The notes under the pieces were generated by a model, which had not been told where the DNA came from, did no database searches, and worked only from the letters and a program-made list of their open reading frames with translations. The position numbers and the translations under genes are program-made. A stretch of DNA of 64,000 nucleotides from Streptomyces solincola (GTDB taxonomy: Bacteria; Actinomycetota; Actinomycetes; Streptomycetales; Streptomycetaceae): the NCBI RefSeq assembly GCF_002982015.1, contig NZ_PVLV01000121.1, forward strand, positions 1-64,000, written 5' to 3'. Positions 8,138 to 15,841 of the stretch are shown here, in pieces; the first letter of the stretch is position 1; every line of letters begins with the position of its first letter.

Positions 8138-9745
8138 TCACGGGCCCACCAGCACGCCCGGGTTGAGGATGCCGTGCGGGTCGAGGGCGTCCTTGGCGGC
8201 GCGCAGGGCGAGGGCGAAGGGCTCCGGCCGCTGGCGGTCGTAGCCGGGGCGGTGGTCGCGGCCGACCGCGTGGTGGTGGGTGATGGTGGCCCGGTGGCGG
8301 TGCAGGATCCCGGTCGCCGCTGCCTTGATCTCGTCCCACACGGCTTCCTCGTCGCCGGGCCGTCCGGCCGCGAGCACCGTGAAGTAGGGGGCCGCGCCGT
8401 CCGGGTAGACGTGGGTGAGGCGGCAGTTGACGGTCGCCGGGCGCCCGGTGGCCCGCCGGGCCGCCTCCGCCGTCCCGGTGCGGACGTCCTCGACGAGGGC
8501 CGGCAGCCTGTCCCAGGTGGCGGCGGTCTCGAAGGTCTCGGCCACCGCCCCCATCCGCGCCAGTCCGTCCCGCAGGTAGGGCATCCGCAGGAAGACGGAC
8601 CGCCAGGCGGCGACCGCGTCGCCGGCCGGGTCGCCGGGCTCCGCGCCGTGCGGCGCGGAGCCGCCGTGGGCGCGGGCCAGCTCGACCGCCTCGGCCAGCT
8701 CGGCCCGGACCGGGCCGGTGGCCGACTCGAAGCCCAGCACCAGGACCGACGAGCCGTCGTGGGAGGCCCCGGCGAGCGCGGCCTCCCCGGCGTCCAGCAG
8801 CCGGCAGTTGGCCGGGGCCAGGTCGGACTGGGCCAGCGCGCGGACCGCTTCCAGTGCGTCGCCGAAGCGGCGGAACGGCAGCGCGGCGGACGCCTTGTGG
8901 CGGGGCCGCTCCTGTAGCCGCATCCACGCCTCGGTGATGACGCCGAGCGCGCCCTCCGAGCCGAGGAAGAGCCGGTCGGGCGAGGGTCCGGCGCCGGAGG
9001 AGGGCAGCCGCCAGGACTGGGCTGTCCCGGCGGGGGTGACCACCCTCAGCGACTGGGTGAAGTCGTCGACGCGGGTGCGGCCGGTGGCGTAGTGGCCGCC
9101 GGCCCGGGTGGCGAGCCAGCCGCCGAGAGTGGAGAACTCGAAGCTCTGCGGGAAGTGGCGCAGCGTCAGGCCGTGCGGGCGCAGGGCCGCCTCCAGGTCC
9201 GGGCCGAGGATGCCGGCCTGGACGCGGGCGGCGCGGCTGACCGGGTCGATCTCCAGGACGCGGCGCATGGCGGTCAGGTCCAGGCTGAGCACGGCCCGGT
9301 GGGCGTCGCCCCGGTATTCCACTCCCCCGGTGACCGAGGACCCGCCGCCGTAGGGGACGACGGCCACCCCGTGGGCGCCGGCCCAGTCGAGCAGGTCGGC
9401 CACGTCCTGGTCGCGGGCCGGGTGGGCGACCAGGTCGGGCACCCGCCCCAGGCGCCCGCGCAGCGCGCGTACGACGTCCCGGTAGGCCTTGCCCAGGGCG
9501 TGCGCGGCGCGGACCTCGCGGTCGTCGGTCACCAGCGGGGCCAGGCTCTGCGGCGGCCGGACCGCGGGCGGGCCGACGGGCAGGTCGGCGACGCGCGGGA
9601 CGGGCAGCGGCCGGGCCAGGGTGCCGGGGAGCAGCGCGCCGAGCGCGGCGCACTCGGCGTCGTCGGGGTGGGCGTCGGCCCACCCCCAGCCCCACCAGGA
9701 GCGGACGCGGGAGGGGGTGCGGGCGGGGGTGGCGGCTTCGCTCAT
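8138..9745 (-). CDS. FAD-linked oxidase, alkyldihydroxyacetone-phosphate synthase-like
   Basis: 535-residue flavoenzyme of the VAO/PCMH family. The N-terminus RSWWGWGWADAHPDD, the FAD-binding segment VVPYGGGSSVTGGVE, and ATRAGGHYATGRTRVDDF are characteristic of bacterial proteins annotated as alkyl-DHAP synthases; the C-terminus KDALDPHGILNPGVLVGP is typical. Known AGPS makes ether-lipid precursors, but bacterial members may act on other hydroxy acids. Start at 9745 follows the conserved N-terminus. It is divergent from a TetR gene and probably repressed by it. Confidence 0.85.
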   Translation of the reverse strand: MSEAATPARTPSRVRSWWGWGWADAHPDDAECAALGALLPGTLARPLPVPRVADLPVGPPAVRPPQSLAPLVTDDREVRAAHALGKAYRDVVRALRGRLGRVPDLVAHPARDQDVADLLDWAGAHGVAVVPYGGGSSVTGGVEYRGDAHRAVLSLDLTAMRRVLEIDPVSRAARVQAGILGPDLEAALRPHGLTLRHFPQSFEFSTLGGWLATRAGGHYATGRTRVDDFTQSLRVVTPAGTAQSWRLPSSGAGPSPDRLFLGSEGALGVITEAWMRLQERPRHKASAALPFRRFGDALEAVRALAQSDLAPANCRLLDAGEAALAGASHDGSSVLVLGFESATGPVRAELAEAVELARAHGGSAPHGAEPGDPAGDAVAAWRSVFLRMPYLRDGLARMGAVAETFETAATWDRLPALVEDVRTGTAEAARRATGRPATVNCRLTHVYPDGAAPYFTVLAAGRPGDEEAVWDEIKAAATGILHRHRATITHHHAVGRDHRPGYDRQRPEPFALALRAAKDALDPHGILNPGVLVGP

Positions 9746-9835
9746 GGTGCGGCTGCTCCAGCGGCTCGGTGACCGTGCCAACGCGTGCTCTGCCTGCGGT
9801 GAGTCGTCGGCGCGGACATCGCCCCCGCCGTCATA

Positions 9836-9864
9836 TTACCGAAGCGTAAATTACCGTATGGTAA
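9836..9864. promoter_or_regulatory. Two palindromic operators between the oxidase and tetR
   Basis: Two 14-base sites lie side by side: 9836-9849 TTACCGAAGCGTAA (imperfect) and 9851-9864 TTACCGTATGGTAA (perfect inverted repeat of TTACC). They sit ten bases before the tetR start and within the divergent promoter region, so autorepression and repression of the oxidase by the TetR protein is the natural inference. Confidence 0.7.
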
Positions 9865-9874
9865 ATTCGCGGAT

Positions 9875-10540
9875 ATGGCCAGCCCCTCGTCCCGAACCGG
9901 TACCAAGGGCGTCCCGCGGGCCGTGCGGGAGCGGCAGATCCTGGACGCCGCCACCGAGGAGTTCGGCCGCCGCGGGTACGCCGCCGCCTCGCTGGCCGCG
10001 GTGGCCGGCCGGGTCGGCGTCACCAAGACGCTGCTGCACCAGTACTTCGGCGCGAAGCAGGACCTCTGCCTGGCCTGCCTGGTCCCGGTCGGCGACCGGG
10101 TGCTGGAGGCCGTGCGCACCGCGACGGCCGACCACGGGGACGGTGCGCCGCCCGACCCGGTGCGGGTGCTGCACGGCCTGTTCACCGCCCTGGAGGGCTG
10201 CCGAGAGGGCTGGTTCGTGCTCTACGACCCCGCACTGCCCGCCGACGGGGAGGCGGCCCGCCGGGCCCGGCGCTACCGGGCGGAGATCGACCGGCTCGCC
10301 GCCGCCGGCGCCGCGCGGCTGGTCGGCGCGAGCGCCGCCCCGCAGGCCGAGGCGGCGCTGGACGCCGACGCGCTGACGTATGCCTGGCGGGGAGTCGTCA
10401 CCGCGCTGGTGCGCTGGTGGATCAAGCACCCCGGCCAGTCGCCGGAGCAGATGGCCCGGCGCTGCGCCCGCCTGTTCGCCGCCGCGGGCGCGGTCTTCGC
10501 GCCGGGGGTGGATCAGGAGGGCAGCGCGACGCCCCGGTAG
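9875..10540 (+). CDS. TetR/AcrR family transcriptional regulator
   Basis: 221-residue regulator. The N-terminal HTH is clear: RQILDAATEEFGRRGYAAASLAAVAGRVGVTKTLLHQYFGAKQ (read as overlapping short motifs RQILDAATEEFG, VGVTKTLLHQYF). The C-terminal ligand domain is generic. Two TTACC palindromes lie directly upstream. It most likely controls itself and the divergent FAD oxidase; the inducer is unknown. Confidence 0.92.
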   Translation: MASPSSRTGTKGVPRAVRERQILDAATEEFGRRGYAAASLAAVAGRVGVTKTLLHQYFGAKQDLCLACLVPVGDRVLEAVRTATADHGDGAPPDPVRVLHGLFTALEGCREGWFVLYDPALPADGEAARRARRYRAEIDRLAAAGAARLVGASAAPQAEAALDADALTYAWRGVVTALVRWWIKHPGQSPEQMARRCARLFAAAGAVFAPGVDQEGSATPR

Positions 10541-10785
10541 ACGCGGTCGAGCAGCCGGAACAGCGGCGCGTCGGCCAGGGGCGGGGCGGTCCTGGAGCCA
10601 GTGGTGACGGTGTGCGCGGCGAAACCAACACCCTCGCTGGACTGCGGCGTCACGCGGTCGTCCGGGGAGATCCCGAGGACGGCCCGCACTTCGGGGACGC
10701 ACTCAGCCGGCGCCGCACGCGCCGGCCCCCGTCGCGGAGCGCCGCGGCACGCCGTACCGCGGCTCTCGGCGGCCGCCCTGCGCAC
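10513..10785 (-). pseudogene. Possible remnant of an unknown gene (C-terminal fragment)
   Basis: A leftward reading of up to 90 residues ends at 10513 and overlaps the tetR 3' end convergently. Its last 60 residues (from VRAVLGISPDDRV to RLLDRVYRGVALPS) have protein-like composition, while the N-terminal third is Arg/Ala-rich and looks like non-coding GC-rich DNA. I do not recognise the family. A decayed C-terminal fragment at the chromosome side of the prophage boundary is the best description. Confidence 0.35.
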
Positions 10786-10898
10786 CGTCCGCCTTCCGGC
10801 GGCCGGGGACGATCCGCACGGGGCGCCGGCCCGGGACCGGGCCGGCGGGCGAGCGCCCGGGGTCCCACCGGCGGCGGGGCCCCGGGCGCCCGGCGGGC
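10786..10898. other. Intergenic GC-rich stretch
   Basis: Between the unknown fragment and the truncated host gene nothing convincing is seen. The DNA is extremely GC-rich (repeated GCGCCGG/CCGGGC motifs around 10821-10885), which could form a transcription-terminating hairpin for the two genes that end on either side. Confidence 0.4.
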
Positions 10899-11085
10899 TC
10901 AGACGTTCGGGACGGTGTCCTCGAAGGACGTGCCGGCGCCGCGGTAGGCGGCGACCTTCGCCTGGACCTGGGCCGGGATGAGCCCCTGGCCTTGACGTGC
11001 AGGACGTAGTCGACCTGCTGGTCGTAGGCGCGCGGAGTGGTGCTGGTCTGGCCCTGGAGGTCGATCAGCCACTGGTTGAAGTTGT
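10899..11085 (-). pseudogene. 3' end of a host gene cut by the prophage, with one frameshift
   Basis: Leftward reading gives HNFNQWLIDLQGQTSTT and continues to VDYVLHVKARG in one frame, then, after about base 10990, continues in a second frame as LIPAQVQAKVAAYRG and ends SFEDTVPNV at 10899. Both parts look like one protein C-terminus of about 60 residues joined by a one-base deletion (GGGGCTC where GGGGCCTC would restore the frame). Upstream of 11085 the similarity to coding DNA stops where phage sequence begins. I infer that the prophage integrated within this gene; its 5' part should lie at the far prophage end. The family is not recognised. Confidence 0.6.
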
Positions 11086-11115
11086 GCCTTATGGCACCTG
11101 ACCTGCACTGATGCC
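11075..11115. other. Candidate attL (left prophage boundary)
   Basis: The host reading frame ends and phage-like sequence starts here. The junction contains a perfect inverted repeat GTGCC-TTAT-GGCAC at 11084-11097, followed by CTGACCTGCACT. Imperfect dyads of this kind are usual in attachment sites of large serine integrases. The core cannot be fixed without attR or attB. Confidence 0.45.
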
Positions 11116-11134
11116 AGCGTAGCAGCACTCATCG

Positions 11135-11159
11135 AAAGCCTCCTTCGGGGGGCTTTTTG
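11135..11159 (+). terminator. Intrinsic terminator at the left end of the prophage
   Basis: AAAGCCTCC, a TTCG tetraloop, then GGGGGGCTTTTT: a stable stem-loop followed by a T-run. It would end transcription entering from attP/host DNA before the first early gene, leaving the next gene to its own promoter. Confidence 0.7.
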
Positions 11160-11205
11160 CATGCTCTCATCCCGTTTCATCCCATCCCCAACCAAGGAGC
11201 GCACC

Positions 11206-12225
11206 ATGTCGCGCGAAACTCTCGACTGGCTGTCCAGCAACACCCTCATCGGCTTCACCGAGAAGAGGGGCCCCGCCTGGCACCACCGGGCCGGCGACGA
11301 CAATCACTACCCCGGCCCCATCCCGGTCGAGCTGGTGGAGCGCCGCCTCTTCGACTGGGAGGCCGAGGAGCGGGAGCTGTTCACCGCCACCCACAACCCC
11401 GGCTCCGGTGAGTCAGCATTCCGTGCAGTCCTCGGCTCGAAGGCCATCGTCCGCAGCGACACCGGATCGGTGCTCGGGATCTTCAAGGACGGCTATCAGC
11501 CGCACCAGTACCGCGAGTGGCTGCTGAGCAACGTCGCCACCATCCTGGACGACGATCTCCAGATCGGCTCGGCCGGACTGCTCCGCGGTGGTGCCATCGC
11601 CTGGGTGTCCGTGGAGGTGGCCGAGAACCGCAGCATGGCCGGCGGCATCGTCTTCCGGCCGTTCCTGATGGCCACGACCAGCTTCGACGGATCACTGGCC
11701 ACCACGTACAAGCGGGGTGTCACCAACGTCGTCTGCGACAACACCATGAACGCCTTCCTGCGGGAGGCCGGCGAAACCTTCCGCGTCCGGCACTCCGCGA
11801 AGTCGCTGACCAAGCTGGCGCGGGCCCGCGACGCCCTGGGCATCGTCTTCGACACCGGCGACGCTTTCGAGCGGGAGGTCGAGCACCTGCTGTCCGTGAA
11901 GGTGGACGACGCCACCTGGGGCCGCATCGTGGACGAGCTGATGCCCATGCCGGACAACCTCACGACGCGGGCCGGCAAGGTCGCCGCAGCCCACGCCACG
12001 AAGAAGCGGGACGCCGTCCAGCAGCTCTACCACCACGACCTGCGGGTTGCCCCCTGGGCGGGCACCGGCTGGGGCGCGTGGCAGGCGTTCAACACCTGGG
12101 GCCAGCACGAGAAGCAGGTGCGCGGCGCCACCCGCCAGGAGCGGAACATGCTCCGCACCGCGACCGGCGACATCGAGAAGGAGGACGTCGCCACGGTTGA
12201 GCGCATCCTGTCGCTCGCCGCATGA
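11206..12225 (+). CDS. DUF932 domain phage/plasmid-like protein
   Basis: 339-residue DUF932 protein, a family common in phages and plasmids and of unknown molecular role. Features include a start region MSRETLDWLSSNTL, GSKAIVRSDTGSVLGIFKDGYQPHQYREWL, VCDNTMNAFLREAG and WQAFNTWGQHEKQVRGATR near the C-terminus. ATG at 11206 is eight bases after AAGGAG. It is the first gene inside the prophage, between two terminators, so it is probably a monocistronic, separately controlled unit. Confidence 0.88.
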   Translation: MSRETLDWLSSNTLIGFTEKRGPAWHHRAGDDNHYPGPIPVELVERRLFDWEAEERELFTATHNPGSGESAFRAVLGSKAIVRSDTGSVLGIFKDGYQPHQYREWLLSNVATILDDDLQIGSAGLLRGGAIAWVSVEVAENRSMAGGIVFRPFLMATTSFDGSLATTYKRGVTNVVCDNTMNAFLREAGETFRVRHSAKSLTKLARARDALGIVFDTGDAFEREVEHLLSVKVDDATWGRIVDELMPMPDNLTTRAGKVAAAHATKKRDAVQQLYHHDLRVAPWAGTGWGAWQAFNTWGQHEKQVRGATRQERNMLRTATGDIEKEDVATVERILSLAA

Positions 12226-12267
12226 GGCCCCGCTCCGCACCCGTTCCTCGGGCTGCCGAGCGGATGA

Positions 12268-12297
12268 GGGCCCGACCTGAGCGCTCAGGTCGGGCCC
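12268..12297 (+). terminator. 30-base perfect palindrome terminator after the DUF932 gene
   Basis: GGGCCCGACCTGAGC is followed at once by its exact reverse complement, giving a perfect 15-base-pair palindrome, then CGCCCCTTTCC. It lies 43 bases after the DUF932 stop and 34 before the next start. Confidence 0.75.
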
Positions 12298-12330
12298 GCC
12301 CCTTTCCATCACCTACCGAAGGACCCGCGC

Positions 12331-12513
12331 ATGCCCGCATACAACGGAACCCGCCACCACAACGCCAAGCTCGACAACCGCAAGGTCCGCCAGGCCCGCA
12401 AGAGCTTCGACACCGGCAAGTGGACGGTGACCGCCCTCGCCACGAAGTACGGCGTCTCCTGGGGCACCATGTACGCCCTGCTGAAGCGGCAGACGTGGAA
12501 GCACGTCGCCTGA
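12331..12513 (+). CDS. Small phage helix-turn-helix protein
   Basis: 60-residue DNA-binding protein. HNAKLDNRKVRQARK is the start of a phage HTH family often seen next to HNH endonucleases, and ALATKYGVSWGTMYALLKRQTWKHV is a complete HTH. Such small proteins may target homing nucleases or repress local promoters. It stands alone between two hairpins, suggesting its own transcript. Confidence 0.8.
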   Translation: MPAYNGTRHHNAKLDNRKVRQARKSFDTGKWTVTALATKYGVSWGTMYALLKRQTWKHVA

Positions 12514-12658
12514 CTCAGACACCCTCACAGCACATGGGGAGCTGGACACTCCACCCATCCCTGTGAGGGCCTAAGCCCCTTTCTCCGCAGCTCCGTTGCT
12601 ACCCGGTGCCGCGTCGAGAAAGGGCAGCCGCTCCCCATTGGCGTGGGTTGCAGCGGCG

Positions 12659-12698
12659 GCCCCCGGCATCGCTTTAGGGATGGGGCGATGCCGGGGGC
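12659..12698 (+). terminator. Strong hairpin (terminator-like)
   Basis: GCCCCCGGCATCGC at 12659-12672 and its exact reverse complement at 12685-12698 form a 14-base-pair stem with a 12-base loop. There is no T-run after it, so it may be a terminator of the GC-rich type or an RNA-processing/stability element. The rest of the gap 12514-12740 shows no gene. Confidence 0.6.
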
Positions 12699-12740
12699 TC
12701 CTGATTCCCATCCCCTACGTCCGGAAACGGGGCGGCAGTC

Positions 12741-12932
12741 ATGAACGAGAACATCCGCCCCGGCGACGGGGTCTACTACCACGGCTCCCTCACCGAATGC
12801 CACGGGCTCTACACCGTGACCTACGTGAATGAGGCGCGGCGTCTGCACCTGGCCTCCGATGAGGAGCAACTGCAAGGCGTCTGGCCGGACTCCGTCGAAC
12901 TTCTGATCCGAGGCAGCAATGAATTCACGTGA
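12741..12932 (+). CDS. Hypothetical small phage protein
   Basis: 63 residues, MNENIRPGDGVYYHGSLTEC at the start and VWPDSVELLIRGSNEF at the end. The pattern IRPGDGVYYHGS resembles a small SH3-like beta-barrel but this is only a guess. It begins a long run of coupled genes: the next start lies 14 bases before this stop. Confidence 0.65.
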   Translation: MNENIRPGDGVYYHGSLTECHGLYTVTYVNEARRLHLASDEEQLQGVWPDSVELLIRGSNEFT

Positions 12933-13242
12933 ATGGTCCCCGTCCAACCCTGACGGCGACCTGGCCCCTCTCCTCCAGCGCTCCATCGACGCCGCGAAGC
13001 GACGCCACCCCTCCGGAAAGGCTGAGCCCATGGCCGGAACACTGACCGCCGCTGACCGCTGCGACCGATGCCCGGCCGCCGCCGCGTACCGCGTCCAGAA
13101 GGACGATGCGCCTCTGGCGCTCGACTTCTGCGGCCACCACTTCCGCAGCAACGCCGCTGACCTCTACGCGGAGGGCTGGACCGTCACCCTCGGCAATCCG
13201 GACGTCGTGGGCCTGCCCGACCTGGAAGGGACACCGTCATGA
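12919..13242 (+). CDS. DUF7455-like zinc-binding protein
   Basis: 107 residues. The C-terminal half LTAADRCDRCPAAAAYRV then FCGHHFRSNAADLYAEG matches a small family (DUF7455, from memory) with a CxxC and a CxHH pair that should bind zinc; it is common in actinobacteria and their phages. The N-terminal 37 residues are extra; an alternative start at 13030 would give just the domain. Overlaps both neighbours. Confidence 0.72.
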   Translation: MNSREWSPSNPDGDLAPLLQRSIDAAKRRHPSGKAEPMAGTLTAADRCDRCPAAAAYRVQKDDAPLALDFCGHHFRSNAADLYAEGWTVTLGNPDVVGLPDLEGTPS

Positions 13243-13415
13243 AGCAGCAGATCATGAAGCGGAAGCCCGTGCGCAGTCGCCGGGGCGAGTGGGAGACCGC
13301 TGCCGACGCGGAGCGCCACGACCGTGCCGTACGAGCCCGCCGGCGTGCCGCGCGGGAGTCGAAGCGGGCGGAGAGGATGCTCCGGTACCTGGCCGAGTGT
13401 GAGGCTTCACCGTGA
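13239..13415 (+). CDS. Hypothetical small basic protein
   Basis: 58 residues, MKQQIMKRKPVRSRRGEW then a long Arg/Ala/Glu helix ending LRYLAECEASP. Start ATG overlaps the preceding stop (ATGA), end overlaps the next GTG. No family recognised; a basic amphipathic helix suggests nucleic-acid or protein binding. Confidence 0.6.
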   Translation: MKQQIMKRKPVRSRRGEWETAADAERHDRAVRARRRAARESKRAERMLRYLAECEASP

Positions 13416-13516
13416 GCGTCGAGCGCCGGCGGTCTATGAGCGACCGCCGGTTCTACGCCCTCCTCGTCTGGTCGCTGATTGTCCTCCTGCTCATCATCGG
13501 AGCTCTGTCCGGATGA
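13412..13516 (+). CDS. 34-residue single-pass membrane peptide
   Basis: GTG-started reading VSVERRRSMSDRRF followed by the transmembrane segment YALLVWSLIVLLLIIGALSG. It overlaps its neighbours by four bases on each side (GTGA and ATGA), which argues that it is translated. Arginine-rich N-terminus predicts an inside-in orientation. Confidence 0.55.
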   Translation: MSVERRRSMSDRRFYALLVWSLIVLLLIIGALSG

Positions 13517-13746
13517 GTCAGCGCTACGTGCCGCCGGCGCTTCTGTCGGCGGCCTGGGCGGCGGCCGTGGCCGGAACCGCGCCGCCACCGCCGCCGCTTC
13601 CAAGCAGCAAACTGAAGCACGACTCCCACTTCCATGTCTTCGGAACCTTGTACGGCTGCGACGCATGTGAAGAGCTCTGCTTCTGCGTCCAGACCAAGGC
13701 CGCTTATGGCAAAGACATCGTGTGCGTCTTCTGTGAGGCGCAATAA
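13513..13746 (+). CDS. Small protein with cysteine pairs
   Basis: 77 residues. An Ala/Pro-rich N-terminus is followed by LYGCDACEELCFCVQTK and DIVCVFCEAQ, giving CxxC and CxxC pairs that probably bind zinc. ATG at 13513 overlaps the previous stop. Function unknown. Confidence 0.6.
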   Translation: MSQRYVPPALLSAAWAAAVAGTAPPPPPLPSSKLKHDSHFHVFGTLYGCDACEELCFCVQTKAAYGKDIVCVFCEAQ

Positions 13747-13834
13747 GGGACATCTCTGGTACCGAGACACTTTCGTGTACCCCCCGACCAATATCAAAAC
13801 CAACTGGTGCGTTAGTTGTGGGGTGAGTATCACC

Positions 13835-14110
13835 ATGCCTGAAATCAGCGGGTGGACCATCAGATGGCACGCCTTGCAGCGCGCGCTGGACATGGCCGTT
13901 GAAGGCGAAGAGATCCGACTCTGCCTGACGGAACCGAAGCTCATTTCAGATTCGCCGGAGCGCTACCCGAAAGAATGCAAGATTTACGAGCGCGGGCGCA
14001 TAGCTATCGCCGTGAACGAGGAAACCCGTGAAGCGATAACCGTCCTGTGGAACACCGGCGGTTACTGGCGTTTCGACCGAGACGACGATGAACTGTGGTG
14101 GCGCGATTGA
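13835..14110 (+). CDS. DUF4258-like small protein
   Basis: 91 residues: IRWHALQRALDMAVEGEEI, a central KIYERGRIAIAVNEETREAITVLW and an acidic end. The layout helix, then Y-x-x-G-R-x-x-(V/I), then strand with ITVLW recalls DUF4258 proteins, small RNase-fold-like domains; this is a weak resemblance. ATG at 13835 has GGGGTGAG upstream; the frame stays open further upstream, so a GTG at about 13733 is an alternative. Confidence 0.6.
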   Translation: MPEISGWTIRWHALQRALDMAVEGEEIRLCLTEPKLISDSPERYPKECKIYERGRIAIAVNEETREAITVLWNTGGYWRFDRDDDELWWRD

Positions 14111-14532
14111 AGGAACGCATCTGTAAGGACTGCCTGACGGAGTGGGGCGGGTTTCTCCCACCTGCTCGGCAAAGGCGGCCGGCTCCCTACGACGGACCCC
14201 GCTGTCACACCCACCACCGAGCGGTCATGAAGGCCCGGAGGGTCGCGGCGCATGAGAAGCGCGTCCAGCGAACCTACGGCCTCGACCCCGGAGAGTACGA
14301 CCGGCTCCACGCCTTCCAGGGCGGCCTGTGTGCCCTCTGCCGGCGGGCGACCGGGGCCACCCGCAAGTTGTCCGTCGACCACGACCACGCCACCGGTGAG
14401 GTGCGCGGCCTGCTGTGCCGGCCGTGCAACAACACCCTCGGCCACGCTCGGGACGCGGTGGCCTTCTTCGCACGCGGCATCGACTACCTGAACGACCCGC
14501 CGGCCCGGCAGATGCGGAGGCAGGCACCGTGA
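14095..14532 (+). CDS. Recombination endonuclease VII family nuclease
   Basis: 145-residue HNH-type nuclease of the T4 endonuclease VII group, which cleaves Holliday junctions and branched DNA before packaging. Seen are YGLDPGEYDRLHAFQGG, zinc-binding LCALCRRATG, the catalytic LSVDHDHATGEVRG and LLCRPCNNTLGHARD. An extra N-terminal CKDCLTEW pair is also common in phage members. GTG at 14095 overlaps the upstream gene; GTG at 14098 is equally possible. Confidence 0.9.
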   Translation: MVARLKERICKDCLTEWGGFLPPARQRRPAPYDGPRCHTHHRAVMKARRVAAHEKRVQRTYGLDPGEYDRLHAFQGGLCALCRRATGATRKLSVDHDHATGEVRGLLCRPCNNTLGHARDAVAFFARGIDYLNDPPARQMRRQAP

Positions 14533-15686
14533 CCCAGATCGAGTGCCACGTCTGCGGGAAGCGCCTCGTCCCCACGGTCACCGGCAAGTACCGCAAGCAC
14601 AACCAGAAGGGGCAGACGGAACCATGCCCGACGTCAGGGACGGTAGTCCCGGAAGAACAGGATGCCGACTCTGCGACCTCTTCGACGCCCTCTATCCCGA
14701 GTACGCCGGCGACTGGTGCGACTGCTCTGCCGGGAGCGAGCGAGTACGCGGAGAACCTGAACCGGATTGCGAGTAACCAGGCCGAGGAGTTCAGGGCGGA
14801 AGTCGGTGCGCGGCTGAGCCAGTTCAGCCAACCGGCCCGCGATCCGGACGCCGGGGAGCAGATCCGGCTTTTTAGCCAGCCCGCAGCCTTCAAAGCGCCG
14901 AAGGTGGACGTCAGGCCGATGACGGATCTCGGGCTTGAGATTACGGCGCGGCTGAAGGAGATGTTCCATGGCTACTCGAATCGGCAGGAACGCAGCCAGC
15001 AGAAAGCGCTGGGACCCTCCGAGATCGGGTCACCTTGTGACCGTCGACTGGCAATGTCCCTCATGCGGTTGCCGAGGGTCAATCCAGGTGGTGACGGTTG
15101 GGCCTCGTTTGTCGGGACATGCGTCCATGTTGGCCTCGCTGAGATGTTCACATGGGCAGACGCCGGATCTGGTCGCTATGCGGTCGAAGTCCCCCTGACC
15201 TTCTACTCGCCTTTCGTCCCGCGTGGCACTGCGGACCTTTTGGACCGCGTCCTGTTCATGATCGACGACCACAAGCTGATGGGCAAGTGGTCGCGGAACA
15301 AGCTCAAGTCGTCAGGCCCTTCCCCGACTTACCGCGTCCAGGCGCACACGTACGCCTACGGCGCACGGAAGCGGGGCGAGCGCATCGAACACGTCGCCAT
15401 CATCGGCTGGCCCCGCGACGAGTCGTCTCTCGAAGACCTCTACGTCTGGACGGAGCCGTACAACCCGAAGGTCGCGCTGGATGCCCTGGCGCGGGTTGAC
15501 GCCCTGGCCGAACGGCTCAAGGGCTGCACCGAAACCCTCGGGCTGCACAACGATGGATGCTCCTGCCCGTCGGACGCAGAGAAGGCGATGGCCCTCCCTT
15601 TCAACAACAGCGATTGCCGGTACTGCCCGTTCTACATGCCGGGAGCGCAGGCGTCGGGGAACGGCATGTGCAACGGAAAGAGCTGA
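14529..15686 (+). CDS. PD-(D/E)XK nuclease, RecB/Cas4-like exonuclease
   Basis: 385 residues. An N-terminal zinc-finger-like region (CHVCGKRL) and a low-complexity linker lead to a RecB-like nuclease: GTCVHVGLAE (His200, Glu205), GTADLLDRV with Asp236, and IDDHK with Asp247 and Lys249. Cys170 in IGSPCDRR plus CRYCPFY and a final Cys near the C-terminus form the four-cysteine pattern of Fe-S cluster nucleases (Cas4/AddB type). GTG at 14529 overlaps the previous stop. It most likely works with the neighbouring protein at 15842 in phage recombination. Confidence 0.85.
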   Translation: MTQIECHVCGKRLVPTVTGKYRKHNQKGQTEPCPTSGTVVPEEQDADSATSSTPSIPSTPATGATALPGASEYAENLNRIASNQAEEFRAEVGARLSQFSQPARDPDAGEQIRLFSQPAAFKAPKVDVRPMTDLGLEITARLKEMFHGYSNRQERSQQKALGPSEIGSPCDRRLAMSLMRLPRVNPGGDGWASFVGTCVHVGLAEMFTWADAGSGRYAVEVPLTFYSPFVPRGTADLLDRVLFMIDDHKLMGKWSRNKLKSSGPSPTYRVQAHTYAYGARKRGERIEHVAIIGWPRDESSLEDLYVWTEPYNPKVALDALARVDALAERLKGCTETLGLHNDGCSCPSDAEKAMALPFNNSDCRYCPFYMPGAQASGNGMCNGKS

Positions 15687-15691
15687 TAGCC

Positions 15692-15841
15692 ATGCGCTCA
15701 TGGATACGCCTTCTGGCCTTTTCCATCCTCCATATCTTCACGCCCGGCCGATGCCGAGGGGTGGAGCTCGTACACAGCAATGGGAGCGTCAGTCGACTTT
15801 GTTCGTTCTGCGGCTCCTGGGAGAAAGTGAGTGGTGACTGA
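15692..15841 (+). CDS. Hypothetical 49-residue protein
   Basis: MRSWIRLLAFSILHIFTPGR then a short tail with CSFCGSW. It fills the gap between the exonuclease stop and the next start exactly (stop TGA at 15839-15841, next ATG 15842). Hydrophobic start plus CxxC tail; no family recognised. Confidence 0.5.
   Translation: MRSWIRLLAFSILHIFTPGRCRGVELVHSNGSVSRLCSFCGSWEKVSGD

Noticed and set aside
11135-12225. Integrase or repressor next to the left boundary
   Set aside because: The first genes are a DUF932 protein and a small HTH; no serine or tyrosine recombinase motifs were found anywhere in the window, so the integrase is expected beyond the right edge.
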